DNA of 64,000 bases. Origin: Granulosicoccus sp947495035 (GTDB taxonomy: Bacteria; Pseudomonadota; Gammaproteobacteria; Granulosicoccales; Granulosicoccaceae). Every line of letters begins with the position of its first letter. Positions within the stretch are counted from its first letter, which is position 1. The stretch lies in assembly GCF_050589605.1 (NCBI RefSeq), contig NZ_JBNGOO010000007.1, one strand, 5' to 3'. A model generated the notes under the pieces. It made no database searches, had not been told where the DNA came from, and saw nothing but the letters and a program-made list of their open reading frames with translations. Shown in pieces: positions 1-8,380 of this stretch. Both the position numbers and the translations under genes were made by a program.

Positions 1-1532
1 GCCTGAAGGCAGTGATACAACACCGTGCAGAAATAGATATTGGTGAAATCGAGCCCCTCCTCGCTGCCATAGTGAATGCGTTCTCGAGCCAGATAGCCAT
101 GCAGATTCATCTGACCCAGACCGATGGCATGACTCTCATCATTGCCACGACGCACCGAGGGCACGCTGTCGATGGCACTCATCTCGGACACGGCGCTCAG
201 CGCTCGTATTGCGGTGGCCACACTGCGTCCCAGTTCGCCACCATCCATGACCTTTGCGATATTCAGACTACCCAGGTTGCAGGAGATGTCAGTGCCGGTA
301 TGCTGGTAACTCAGGTCATCATTGAATGTCGAGGCTTCATTCACCTGCAGAATCTCCGAACACAGATTGGACATGGAGATACGCCCTTGCACGGGGTTCG
401 CCCGATTGGCCGTGTCCTCGAACAGGATGTACGGATAGCCGCTTTCGAACTGGATCTCGGCAATGGTCTGAAAGAGCAGACGCGCATTGATCTTCGATTT
501 GCGAATCCGCGAGTCATTCACCATGTCGTGATAATGCTCGGACACGGCAATATCGGCCAGTGGCTTGCCGTGGACTATCTGCACATCATGTGGCGAGAAC
601 AGATACATGTCCTCGTTCTTGCGGGCCAGCTCGAAGGTGATGTCCGGGATGACCACGCCGAGAGACAGGGTCTTGATGCGGATCTTCTCATCGGCGTTCT
701 CTCGCTTGGTATCCAGAAATCGCAGAATGTCCGGGTGATGGGCATGCAGATAGACGGCACCGGCCCCCTGTCTCGCACCCAGTTGATTGGCATAGGAGAA
801 ACTGTCTTCCAGCAGCTTCATGACGGGTATGACCCCGGATGACTGGTTTTCGATGCCCTTGATCGGCGCTCCCTGCTCGCGGATATTGGTCAACAACAAG
901 GCCACACCACCGCCGCGTTTGGACAGCTGCAGGGCCGAGTTGATGCCGCGCCCGATGCTTTCCATATTGTCTTCCAGACGCAGCAGAAAGCAGGAAATCA
1001 ACTCCCCTCGCTGCGCCTTGCCGGCGTTCAGGAAGGTTGGCGTTGCCGGTTGAAAACGACCACTGAGAATTTCCTCCAGCAGACGCCGCGCGAAGTCCTC
1101 ATCGCCGCGAGCCAGGGAAAGCGCCACCATGACCACCCGATCTTCATAGCGTTCCAGATAGCGAGCGCCGTCACGCGTGGTCAGGGTGTAGGAGGTGTAG
1201 TACTTGAACGCTCCCAGAAAGGTCGGAAAGCGGAATCTGAACGCAAAAGCGGCCTGCCAGATATCCTCCAGAAAATCGTGAGAATAGGATGCCAGCACCT
1301 GCGCCTCGTAATAGCCTTCCTCCACCAGATAATCCAGCTTTTCCTTCAACGAGTGGAAGAACACGGTGTTCTGATTGACGTGCTGCAGAAAATATTGTCT
1401 CGCCGCCTGACGATCGGCATCGAACTGAATGCGCCCATCCTCATCATAGAGGTTCAGCATCGCATTCAATGCATGGTAGTCGAGCGGCGGTACCTCACTC
1501 TTCAGCGTTCGTTCGAGTATTGCTGTGTCCAA
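1..1532 (-). CDS. nrdE: Class Ib ribonucleotide reductase alpha subunit NrdE (3' end cut by window)
   Basis: The minus strand encodes the first ~510 residues of an approximately 700-residue class Ib catalytic subunit, which reduces ribonucleoside diphosphates to deoxyribonucleotides using a radical from NrdF. Visible family segments are the N-terminal LNAMLNLYDEDG, the KRGGGVALLLTNIREQGAP stretch, the active-site NLCSEI motif and ISCNLGSLNIA. The gene continues past position 1. No ATG is available near the conserved N-terminus. The TTG at 1532, inside the last codons of nrdI and in another frame, gives the expected N-terminus (then DTAILERTLK), so translation is probably coupled to nrdI. It is the third gene of the riboswitch-controlled nrdHIE operon, and nrdF is expected just outside the window. 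Family identity is certain; the start codon is less so. Confidence 0.93.
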   Translation of the reverse strand, partial: MDTAILERTLKSEVPPLDYHALNAMLNLYDEDGRIQFDADRQAARQYFLQHVNQNTVFFHSLKEKLDYLVEEGYYEAQVLASYSHDFLEDIWQAAFAFRFRFPTFLGAFKYYTSYTLTTRDGARYLERYEDRVVMVALSLARGDEDFARRLLEEILSGRFQPATPTFLNAGKAQRGELISCFLLRLEDNMESIGRGINSALQLSKRGGGVALLLTNIREQGAPIKGIENQSSGVIPVMKLLEDSFSYANQLGARQGAGAVYLHAHHPDILRFLDTKRENADEKIRIKTLSLGVVIPDITFELARKNEDMYLFSPHDVQIVHGKPLADIAVSEHYHDMVNDSRIRKSKINARLLFQTIAEIQFESGYPYILFEDTANRANPVQGRISMSNLCSEILQVNEASTFNDDLSYQHTGTDISCNLGSLNIAKVMDGGELGRSVATAIRALSAVSEMSAIDSVPSVRRGNDESHAIGLGQMNLHGYLARERIHYGSEEGLDFTNIYFCTVLYHCLQ

Positions 1533-1918
1533 AAGCGTTTCAGTCCCTGTCTGACCAGTTGAATATCTGTGGATGTGCCCGCCAATTCGAATCGATACAA
1601 CACTGGCACCTGACACTTGCGAGCGATGACATCACCGGCCAGCGCGAAAGTGGCCCCGAAACTTCGGTTGCCGGATGCGATGACGCCACGCAGTTGATGA
1701 CGGATTCGTTTGTCGTTCAGCGCACGGATCACTGGCCCGGGTACCGCTCCGCGGCCCTTGCCATCGGCAAAGGTCGGGCAGATGAGCACGAACGGTGATT
1801 CCATGATTGGCACGGGCGCGTCAAGGGCCTGCGGCAATCGAGTTGCCAGCAGGTTCAACTTGCCGATGAAGCGTTCCGTATTGCCTGATGCGCTGGAGTA
1901 ATAGAGCAGCGCGCTCAA
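1502..1918 (-). CDS. nrdI: NrdI flavodoxin, class Ib RNR activator
   Basis: A 138-residue flavodoxin-like protein that supplies oxidant to assemble the dimanganese-tyrosyl radical cofactor of NrdF. The N-terminus carries the FMN phosphate-binding loop YYSSASGNTERF, followed by the PTFADGKGRGAVP region and the ASGNRSFGATFALAGD segment typical of NrdI. The length matches the family. It starts 4 bp after the stop of nrdH, and its 3' end overlaps the start of nrdE by about 30 bp, so the three genes form one translationally coupled operon. Its presence identifies the reductase as the manganese/iron class Ib type rather than class Ia. Confidence 0.95.
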   Translation of the reverse strand: MSALLYYSSASGNTERFIGKLNLLATRLPQALDAPVPIMESPFVLICPTFADGKGRGAVPGPVIRALNDKRIRHQLRGVIASGNRSFGATFALAGDVIARKCQVPVLYRFELAGTSTDIQLVRQGLKRFWTQQYSNER

Positions 1919-1922
1919 GGGG

Positions 1923-2144
1923 TCATGCCAGAGTATTGATCATGTCCGGTCGGAACCCGCCCCAGTGACTTTCGCCCGCGACGACCACCGGCGCCTGCCG
2001 GTAGCCAAGCGTCTGTACCAGTTCGAACGCGGCTTCATCCTGAGTCAGATCGACAATCGTGAACGTCAGCCCCTTGGCCGACAGAGCGCGTGTGGTTGCC
2101 GTGCACTGTACGCAGGCCGGCTTGGAATATACGGTGATGCTCAT
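1923..2144 (-). CDS. nrdH: NrdH glutaredoxin-like redoxin
   Basis: A 73-residue glutaredoxin-like protein that delivers electrons to the class Ib reductase. It begins MSITVYSKPACVQC, containing the CVQC redox pair, and ends with WGGFRPDMINTL, the usual NrdH tail. The reading frame stays open upstream to an ATG at 2243, but that extension would lie at the end of the riboswitch and does not resemble a redoxin. The ATG at 2144, with a purine-rich GAAGAG a few bases upstream, gives the canonical N-terminus. It is the first gene of nrdH-nrdI-nrdE. Confidence 0.95.
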   Translation of the reverse strand: MSITVYSKPACVQCTATTRALSAKGLTFTIVDLTQDEAAFELVQTLGYRQAPVVVAGESHWGGFRPDMINTLA

Positions 2145-2247
2145 GTCTCTTCGTCCCCGAAGTGTTACGGAAGGAAGGCATGGCGCAACTTCGCTGCAGT
2201 ACGCAGCGCAAGCAACTCCAGGACCCTCCGCCCTTGGTTTCATCGAT

Positions 2248-2432
2248 GCCTGGCAGGTCTCCTGACTCGTGACTCCAACGCCTGGGCCCCCCTTCCCGAT
2301 GCGAACATCAGTGGATCATGGGCTGCGGCTTGTCACTTACAGTTGCGGGGGCAGTGCCGGAATTTCACCGGTTTCCCTCTTAGCCTGCGGCGCGTGCCGC
2401 AGGAACCAGAACCACTCTATGTTGGGGTAACA
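2248..2432 (-). ncRNA. Adenosylcobalamin riboswitch upstream of nrdHIE
   Basis: Read on the minus strand, this stretch has the conserved cobalamin riboswitch core in order: a GC-rich hairpin with arms CCTGCGGC / GCCGCAGG, then GAGGGAAACCGGTGAAATTC, CACTGCCCCCGCAACTGTAA, AAGCCGCAGCCC, CCACTG, CGGGAAGG, and finally the B12 box AGTCAGGAGACCTGCC at 2252-2267. It lies about 105 nt upstream of the nrdH start codon in the same orientation. A class Ib reductase is therefore probably repressed when adenosylcobalamin is plentiful. That makes sense if the genome also carries a B12-dependent class II reductase, which is not in this window. No T-rich terminator follows, so control may act on translation or an internal structure. 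Confidence 0.95.
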
Positions 2433-2783
2433 GGCATGCCGATGTCAACATGTCGTTTTCCGGTAACAGCGACATTACCCGGTTACCCTTCCCTCGGTTC
2501 GCTGACCGACGACCAGAATGAAGCTGCACTTTCGGAGATGTTGTGACAAACACTTCCCGACTGTCATATCCATCCCCCTGGAGGTTTCAGGAGGTTATTT
2601 GTCGCCCCGCCGGCCAACAGTCGGGAAAGTTGCAAAGGGGTTCACGTAACACTCCGGACGAACGGCGCCACGACGGCCTCCGGTATGCGTATTGCAACCG
2701 ATCAATACCAGCCTGTAACTGAAACCGCTTGAATTGACTGATAGCTTGCGGGCCGATTTACGCGAAAAACCAGGGACTACGCC
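2433..2783. other. Intergenic region between riboswitch and phosphoesterase gene
   Basis: About 350 bp without a gene. On the minus strand a perfect TTGACA (2443-2448 as TGTCAA on plus) sits just upstream of the riboswitch and could be the -35 of the nrd promoter; no good -10 is evident. An 11-bp perfect inverted repeat, TTCCCGACTGT at 2554-2564 and ACAGTCGGGAA at 2617-2627, lies nearer the plus-strand gene. No NrdR box pair could be recognised by eye. Confidence 0.4.
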
Positions 2784-4247
2784 TTGAGACATTCGAAAAG
2801 TTCATTATCACGCATCCTGGCGCCGGTCGTGCAGATGACCCTGACCGCCTCCCTGCTGTTTGCCTCCGTCGCTCATTCTGCCTCTCTGAAAGTGGCCTTC
2901 ATCGGCGATCAGGGAGTTGGCGAACATGCAGAGTCAGTGCTGTCACTGATCGCCAGTGAAGGCACTGATCTGCTGCTGATCCAGGGAGATCTGGGTTACA
3001 AGGAAAACACCGCCAACACCTGGGAAGCCCACCTGAACAATCATCTGGGATCCGACTTTCCGGTACTCACGCTGGTGGGTAATCATGAAAACTTCGAGTG
3101 GCCGCTCTACCAGCGTCTGATACAGAGGCGGATCGATCGCATTTCCGGACTTTCCTGCTCGGGCAATACCGGCGTCAAGGCAAAATGCCAGTACGGCAAC
3201 GTCGAAGTGGTTCAGGTAGCGCCGGGAATCTCCGAGGTATCGGGTATCTCCGCCGACGACGGCTACGCGGACTTCATCAGATCCTCCTTTGCCGGCAGCA
3301 GCGATCGCTGGCGCATCTGCAGTTGGCACAAGCCACACCGCATGATGCAGACCGGCAGCAAGAACGGCCCCAGTCAGTGGGATACCTATGATGCCTGTCT
3401 GGATGCCGGTGCCATGATAGCGCTGGCCCATGAACACGCCTATTCCCGTACCTATCTGCTCAGCGATTTCAGCCAGCAGACGGTGGTACATACCGGCAGT
3501 GAAATGGCCCTGCAACCCGGCCAGTCCTTCGCATTCGTCTCGGGCCTGGGTGGCCGGGAAGTGCGTTCGCAAGCACGAGGCGGTGACTATTTCGCCTCCA
3601 TCTACACCGCGGATCAGGGCGCGAAGGCAGGCGCCCTGTTCTGCGACTTCGAAGACAAGACAGCCGATTGCTACTTCAAGGCCATCAACGGTGCCGTTCC
3701 GGATCAGTTTTCACTGACCCGCAGCGGCAGCGCCTCTCAGGATGCACAGACAGAACCCGTATCTGCACCACCACCCACAATCAGTGAAATCCCGTCAGGC
3801 AACAGCGATGGTTATGTTTTCTCTCGCAGTGACAAGACCGAGTATCGCTGGATCGCGCGCAATGCCAATGGCGAGATGGGCAGCACCTGGATCGATCAAT
3901 CCTGCGCGGCTGCTCTGGGGGGCAGTACAGCCACCGGTGACTGGGGTGACCTGATGAGACATGCGCCAGCATTCGATACCCTTGACTACCCTTGCAACAA
4001 TACAACAACTGCCACCTCTTCCTCCGACAGCACGACAGGCAATGACTCGACGAATGGTTTCGTCTTTTCTCGTACCGACAAGACTGAATACCGCTGGATA
4101 GACCGCAATGCCTCTGGTGAACTCGGCAGCATCTGGATCGACAGAGCCTGTGCTGACGACATGGGAGGCGTCAGCGAAAGCGGTGACTGGAAGGATCTGA
4201 TGAACCGGGCGCCCGGATTCGACACCATCGCCAGCCCCTGCTACTGA
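2784..4247 (+). CDS. Exported calcineurin-like metallophosphoesterase with two C-terminal repeats
   Basis: A 487-residue protein. A signal peptide ends around ASVAHSA (residue ~33). A calcineurin-type phosphoesterase domain follows: FIGDQG (Asp42), IQGDLGY (Asp69), VGNHENF (Asn100-His101), SWHKPHR and LAHEHAYS, the usual two-metal ligands. It probably hydrolyses phosphate esters in the periplasm or outside the cell. After a Thr/Ser/Pro linker come two copies of a ~60-residue module (3804-3990 and 4048-4244), each with FSR.DKTEYRWI.RNA.GE.GS.WID, an internal Cys and a terminal PC. The start is TTG, which gives a good signal peptide. It is convergent with the CotH-like gene, 19 bp away. The substrate is unknown. 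Confidence 0.8.
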   Translation: MRHSKSSLSRILAPVVQMTLTASLLFASVAHSASLKVAFIGDQGVGEHAESVLSLIASEGTDLLLIQGDLGYKENTANTWEAHLNNHLGSDFPVLTLVGNHENFEWPLYQRLIQRRIDRISGLSCSGNTGVKAKCQYGNVEVVQVAPGISEVSGISADDGYADFIRSSFAGSSDRWRICSWHKPHRMMQTGSKNGPSQWDTYDACLDAGAMIALAHEHAYSRTYLLSDFSQQTVVHTGSEMALQPGQSFAFVSGLGGREVRSQARGGDYFASIYTADQGAKAGALFCDFEDKTADCYFKAINGAVPDQFSLTRSGSASQDAQTEPVSAPPPTISEIPSGNSDGYVFSRSDKTEYRWIARNANGEMGSTWIDQSCAAALGGSTATGDWGDLMRHAPAFDTLDYPCNNTTTATSSSDSTTGNDSTNGFVFSRTDKTEYRWIDRNASGELGSIWIDRACADDMGGVSESGDWKDLMNRAPGFDTIASPCY

Positions 4248-4266
4248 GTCGTGACCTGGCCTGTGT

Positions 4267-6318
4267 CTACGGGACCCTGAACTGCAGAGACCCGTAGTAG
4301 GTCGAACGATCGATATGCAGCTTGTTGCCGGAGACCTGCCAGTATTTGTCCGGCTCGTTTTCGGGCGTTGCAATGACTCGTGCGTAATACTCGCCGGCGG
4401 GCAGCAAGGCAGCATCCACATGCTGACTGACCATCTCGACTGAATCCGCGATGTCCTGCACATCGACGACAATCTCGCCTTCCTCGTACAAGGGGGTAGT
4501 GGCAACTTGCAGACGATAGTGGATATCGCCTGAAGTAGCGGTGACGTCATGGGCGGGTTTCCAGCTGAAGAGCCATTGACCGCCCATGGCTTGCGGTTCC
4601 AGCAGTAGCGGCGCCATCAGAACCCGAAAGCGCGTACGCAATGCTTCCAGATTCTCACCTGGCGCCGAGATCAGCTTTTCCGACAGATAGAGCGAGAAGT
4701 CGGGATTGTGAAGACTGTCCGGCTCGCGTTTCTGGTACGGCGCTACCCGTTGCAGATAACCATTGACTCTTTCGGTCATGACCTCTTCGGTCAGTACCGT
4801 TTGTCTCAATTGTTCGGTTGCCTGCACGATCCGCTCGTGAATGCCCGGCAAGCGGTAGAAGTTTTCCAGAAAGCTGTTGCGTGCCGCGACTGCATAACCG
4901 AACTCGACGCGCTGCCGCAGCGAATCGTTCTTCAGGTCATTGGGCGGATCTCTCCACAGCCCCATGGCTTCATCGTAGTCCCAGGGAATGAAATAGAATT
5001 TCCGGGTATTCGCCGGATTGTAGAGAAAGAAGTTGTGTCGGGTAATGTCTGCCTGATGCACCAGGATGTTGAAGCTGACCCAGGCCATGACATTGTCGTC
5101 GTCGAAGTATTCGTCCAGTACCGACTGGAAGCTTCTGTCCGGATCGTGCATGGCACTGAGCATGGATTCGAGTGCCCGGTGGTCGTCACCGTTCTCGATA
5201 CTCAGCACGCTTGCGAAGCGGGCGTCATTCAACGGCTCACCGTCTGCATCGACACGAATGTCCTCGAGGTCGCTGCTGTCGAAACGAAAATCCTCGGCCT
5301 TGTACAGATTGCCGTCATCGCCCCAGCCACGCTGCGCCAGATAGTAATCACTGCCTCGTTCGACATGAGTGAACAGACCGTAGTCCACGGGGCCTTCACC
5401 ATCGTCGATCCAGAGATTGACGAACTGGCTGCGAATACTCGGCAGATCGGGCACCTGACTCATCAGATCCATGGCCAGTTTATTGCGAATGCGGCTGGAT
5501 TCGAAGGGATGCTTGTTCAACTGCAGATGCCGTTCACCCCGCCACAGATCCTCCTTGCTATCGAGCTTGATACGCAGGGATTTCTGCGCACCGAACCGGG
5601 ATCCACTGCCGCGCATGCGCAATTCGGCATTGGCGATCTGACCATCATCCGGAAAATCATCGCTCTGAAAATGTACTGCGATATCCACGGTCAGGTCATC
5701 GTTCTTGTCGACATCCTCCATGACATCGTCCAGCGTGCAACCGGACAGATCGTCGGCGGTGCAGACCCCCTCGGTGGTGGCGGTCCGAAGGTCCACACGT
5801 ATCACGTCGATGGGATCGTAGCCGTCTCTCACATACAGGTCTGCTGGCTCGGCAATGTTCGAATCAGCAGCCTGCGGCGGATTCAGCGGGCTCAGTGGAT
5901 CGGGTGTATCCGGCGGCTCATCATCGCCGGGCAATTCGACATCTGGCACAGAACGCTCGCCACCGACAAAGCTGACAGATACCGGCGAGGATCGATTCCC
6001 TTCGTTGTCGATGGATGTCACCTGTACGTCGTAGGTCTGCCCTTCCTGCAGCGAATCCCGGAAGTGGCTCAAGGCATCCAGCCTCATCACCGCCTCGTTG
6101 ATCTGCAGTTCATATTCGACCACGATGCCGTCATCGGTCGCCCGATTCCAGAATACTTCCGCAGCCGTACTGGAATACACGCTGTAGCGCAGCTCACCGG
6201 GAGGAGATGGATCCGTCGCTGTCGCCTCCGCGCTGAAAACGAACAGCACGGACAACAGCAAGCGGTTTCGGAAAGAGAGCCCAGCTCTCCTGTACGTATT
6301 CGTGAAGAAAGTACACAT
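4267..6318 (-). CDS. Secreted CotH-family kinase-like protein with fibronectin type III-like domain
   Basis: A 683-residue protein with a signal peptide (hydrophobic LLLSVLFVFSAEATA, residues ~20-34), then a fibronectin type III-like domain (ELRYSVYSSTAAEVFWNRA, residues ~40-118), an Asp/Pro-rich linker, and a CotH-type domain from about residue 165. Family features are LRIKLDSKEDLWRGERHLQL, NKLAMDLM, YGLFTHVERGSDYYL and FIPWDYDEAMGLW, whose acidic residues correspond to the metal-binding site of CotH kinases. CotH of Bacillus phosphorylates spore-coat proteins; homologues in Gram-negative bacteria are mostly uncharacterised. A strong ribosome-binding site, AGGAGGATGAGACGCT, precedes the ATG. 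A C-terminal beta-rich domain (residues ~590-683) is unassigned. Confidence 0.78.
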   Translation of the reverse strand: MCTFFTNTYRRAGLSFRNRLLLSVLFVFSAEATATDPSPPGELRYSVYSSTAAEVFWNRATDDGIVVEYELQINEAVMRLDALSHFRDSLQEGQTYDVQVTSIDNEGNRSSPVSVSFVGGERSVPDVELPGDDEPPDTPDPLSPLNPPQAADSNIAEPADLYVRDGYDPIDVIRVDLRTATTEGVCTADDLSGCTLDDVMEDVDKNDDLTVDIAVHFQSDDFPDDGQIANAELRMRGSGSRFGAQKSLRIKLDSKEDLWRGERHLQLNKHPFESSRIRNKLAMDLMSQVPDLPSIRSQFVNLWIDDGEGPVDYGLFTHVERGSDYYLAQRGWGDDGNLYKAEDFRFDSSDLEDIRVDADGEPLNDARFASVLSIENGDDHRALESMLSAMHDPDRSFQSVLDEYFDDDNVMAWVSFNILVHQADITRHNFFLYNPANTRKFYFIPWDYDEAMGLWRDPPNDLKNDSLRQRVEFGYAVAARNSFLENFYRLPGIHERIVQATEQLRQTVLTEEVMTERVNGYLQRVAPYQKREPDSLHNPDFSLYLSEKLISAPGENLEALRTRFRVLMAPLLLEPQAMGGQWLFSWKPAHDVTATSGDIHYRLQVATTPLYEEGEIVVDVQDIADSVEMVSQHVDAALLPAGEYYARVIATPENEPDKYWQVSGNKLHIDRSTYYGSLQFRVP

Positions 6319-6639
6319 AGCGTCTCATCCTCCTGTTGAAAAGAGAGACCCTGCCATCTGCGCCAACAGAACCTGTCGCGCATCACTGACAGGTCATGTT
6401 TTCCCGTGAAAGTGGTATCCGCAGGCCAATGCGCTTGTCCTGCATCGAGAATCTGCCACATCAATCGCGGCAATGCCGCCGGACTGACCTGGACACCGTG
6501 CTTCTCACATGGAATCGTTCACCATCAGGCTTACCTCCATCCTGCGCCCACAGGCAGCTCCCGGAAACGGTAAAGACCCTATATTTCGGCTAGTTCTCCG
6601 TCACAGGGGCTTCACCGAAAACGGAAACAATGCAAGGAG
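6319..6639. other. Intergenic region upstream of the CotH-like gene
   Basis: About 320 bp between the start of the CotH-like gene and the 3' end of the acyl-CoA synthetase gene. Apart from the AGGAGGA ribosome-binding site just upstream of 6318 on the minus strand, I see no convincing promoter, terminator or conserved small reading frame. Confidence 0.4.
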
Positions 6640-8205
6640 CTACCCGTCTCTCAGCAAGCGTCGCAGTATCTTGCCACTGGCCGACTTCGGGATGCTGTCG
6701 ACGAACTCCACCTCGTGAACCTGCTTGTAGCCTGCCACATGAGGTTTGACGAACTGCCGGATATCCTCGGCGCCCGTGTCCGAATGCCTTTCTTCGTCCG
6801 TATCCGGTTTCAACACCACGAATGCCTTCGGCAGCTCACCGGCTTCTTCATCCGGCACGCCGATGACCGCGACATCCAGTACGGCGGCATGTGTGGCAAT
6901 CAGTGCTTCAAGTTCTGCGGGTGCCACCTGAAAGCCCTTGTACTTGATCAGCTCCTTCACGCGATCCACGATGGTCATGTAGCCGTCACTGTCAATCCGG
7001 GCAACATCACCGGTGTGCAACCAGCCATCCTCATCGAGGGTTTCCCGGGTGGCAGTGTCGTTGTTCAGATAGCCGAGCATCACTTGCGGCCCTTTCACCA
7101 ACAGTTCACCTTCCTCATCCACACCCAGGTCGTTTCCATCGGCGTCGACGATACGCGACTGGGTATTGGCAACAGTGACCCCACTGGAACCGGCGCGGCT
7201 GTCATAGCCAGGCGTGATATGACTTACCGGGCTCATCTCGGTCATGCCGTAGCCCTGAACAATGGGACAGCCGACTCGCCGGGAGGCCACCTCGGCCAGC
7301 TCTCCACCCAGCGGTGCAGCGCCGGAGAAGATCTTGCGCAGACTGCTGACATCGTATTGCTCGAGCAACGGCGTCTTCGCCAGTCCCAGAATGATGGGCG
7401 GCACGGCGAAATACTGGGTGATGCGATGCGTCTGGATGAGCTGCAGGGTCTGCTCCATGTCGAACCGCGGCATGGTCACGATCGTCATGCCTTCTGCCAG
7501 CAGACTGCCCATCAGCACCTGCATGCCATAGATGTGAAAGAACGGCAACACGGCCAGCGCACTCTCATCCTGCTCGTAGCCCAGCGCGGCGTTGATCTGC
7601 ACCAGATTGGCAATCAGGTTGTGGTGACTCAGCATGACTCCCTTGGGCAAGCCGGTGGTTCCCGATGAATAGGGCAACACCACGGCATGTTCCCGAAGGT
7701 TCACGGGCACCTGTTCCATCTCGTCTCCCAGCAAGTCGTCCACACAGCGATGATCGTCATGCGGGTACAGCGTGATCAACTCCCTGGATGCCGTACCCGC
7801 AGATGCCTCGACGGCCACCGACAGACAGGCGTTGTCGCTGACCAGCAGGCAGGCACCGGAATCCTTCAGTTGCTGCTGGATTTCTTCCGCGGCATACGCG
7901 GGATTGATGGTCGTGACCGTACCGCCGCATACCGCAACGGCATGGAAAACGACGGCATAGTCAGGGGAGTTGGGAGCAAGCAGCCCGACGACATCGCCCT
8001 GCCTGAGCCCCTCGGCACGGAGACCACCGGCCAGACGATGGATCCTCGACCTCAGCTGCTCGTAGGTATACCCCTTGCCACTGGGCCCATCGATGATCGC
8101 GTTCTTGTCAGCCAGTCTGGCGGACTGTTGCAGTACAAATTCGGTAATCGCGACATCGGGAATGTCGACGGCTGGCAATGGGCTGTGAAATACCTTCGAT
8201 GCCAT
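6640..8205 (-). CDS. AMP-binding acyl-CoA synthetase, 4-coumarate-CoA ligase-like
   Basis: A 521-residue member of the adenylate-forming superfamily. It has the P-loop-like YSSGTTGLPKGVMLSH (residues 179-194), the A5 motif QGYGMTEMSP, the A7 WLHTGDVARID hinge region and the C-terminal catalytic lysine in SASGK (Lys512). It activates a carboxylic acid with ATP and transfers it to CoA. The closest architecture is 4-coumarate/long-chain acyl-CoA ligase; the exact acid cannot be read from sequence. No signal or membrane segment, so cytoplasmic. The ATG at 8205 gives a full-length N-terminus, with an AGGAGGAG-type site upstream. It stands alone, with 320 and 175 bp to the next genes. Confidence 0.88.
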   Translation of the reverse strand: MASKVFHSPLPAVDIPDVAITEFVLQQSARLADKNAIIDGPSGKGYTYEQLRSRIHRLAGGLRAEGLRQGDVVGLLAPNSPDYAVVFHAVAVCGGTVTTINPAYAAEEIQQQLKDSGACLLVSDNACLSVAVEASAGTASRELITLYPHDDHRCVDDLLGDEMEQVPVNLREHAVVLPYSSGTTGLPKGVMLSHHNLIANLVQINAALGYEQDESALAVLPFFHIYGMQVLMGSLLAEGMTIVTMPRFDMEQTLQLIQTHRITQYFAVPPIILGLAKTPLLEQYDVSSLRKIFSGAAPLGGELAEVASRRVGCPIVQGYGMTEMSPVSHITPGYDSRAGSSGVTVANTQSRIVDADGNDLGVDEEGELLVKGPQVMLGYLNNDTATRETLDEDGWLHTGDVARIDSDGYMTIVDRVKELIKYKGFQVAPAELEALIATHAAVLDVAVIGVPDEEAGELPKAFVVLKPDTDEERHSDTGAEDIRQFVKPHVAGYKQVHEVEFVDSIPKSASGKILRRLLRDG

Positions 8206-8380
8206 GGGTGGTGAGCTCCTCCTGTGTGAAGGGACTCACGTTAACAGTCGGCAGTACCACTGACAATCCCGCTCGGCTCCGGGCCTGGATCAGAGTCATG
8301 CCCACCCTCCGACCTTGACGCGCAACAGCACGGCAAGCTCTCGGTCAGCATCCACTCGAGACCCTGACCGGGCGGGAAGG

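Noticed and set aside
12..842. Long open frame on the plus strand opposite nrdE
   Set aside because: It is the shadow of nrdE; the minus-strand translation matches the reductase family, the plus-strand one matches nothing.
2145..2243. In-frame ATG at 2243 as a longer nrdH start
   Set aside because: The extra 33 residues lie beside the B12 box and do not resemble a redoxin; the ATG at 2144 gives the canonical NrdH N-terminus.
2433..2560. NrdR boxes upstream of nrdHIE
   Set aside because: No pair of the expected ACA-rich palindromic boxes could be identified by eye.
4708..6339. 543-residue open frame on the plus strand
   Set aside because: Antisense to the well-supported CotH-like gene, with no recognisable motifs.
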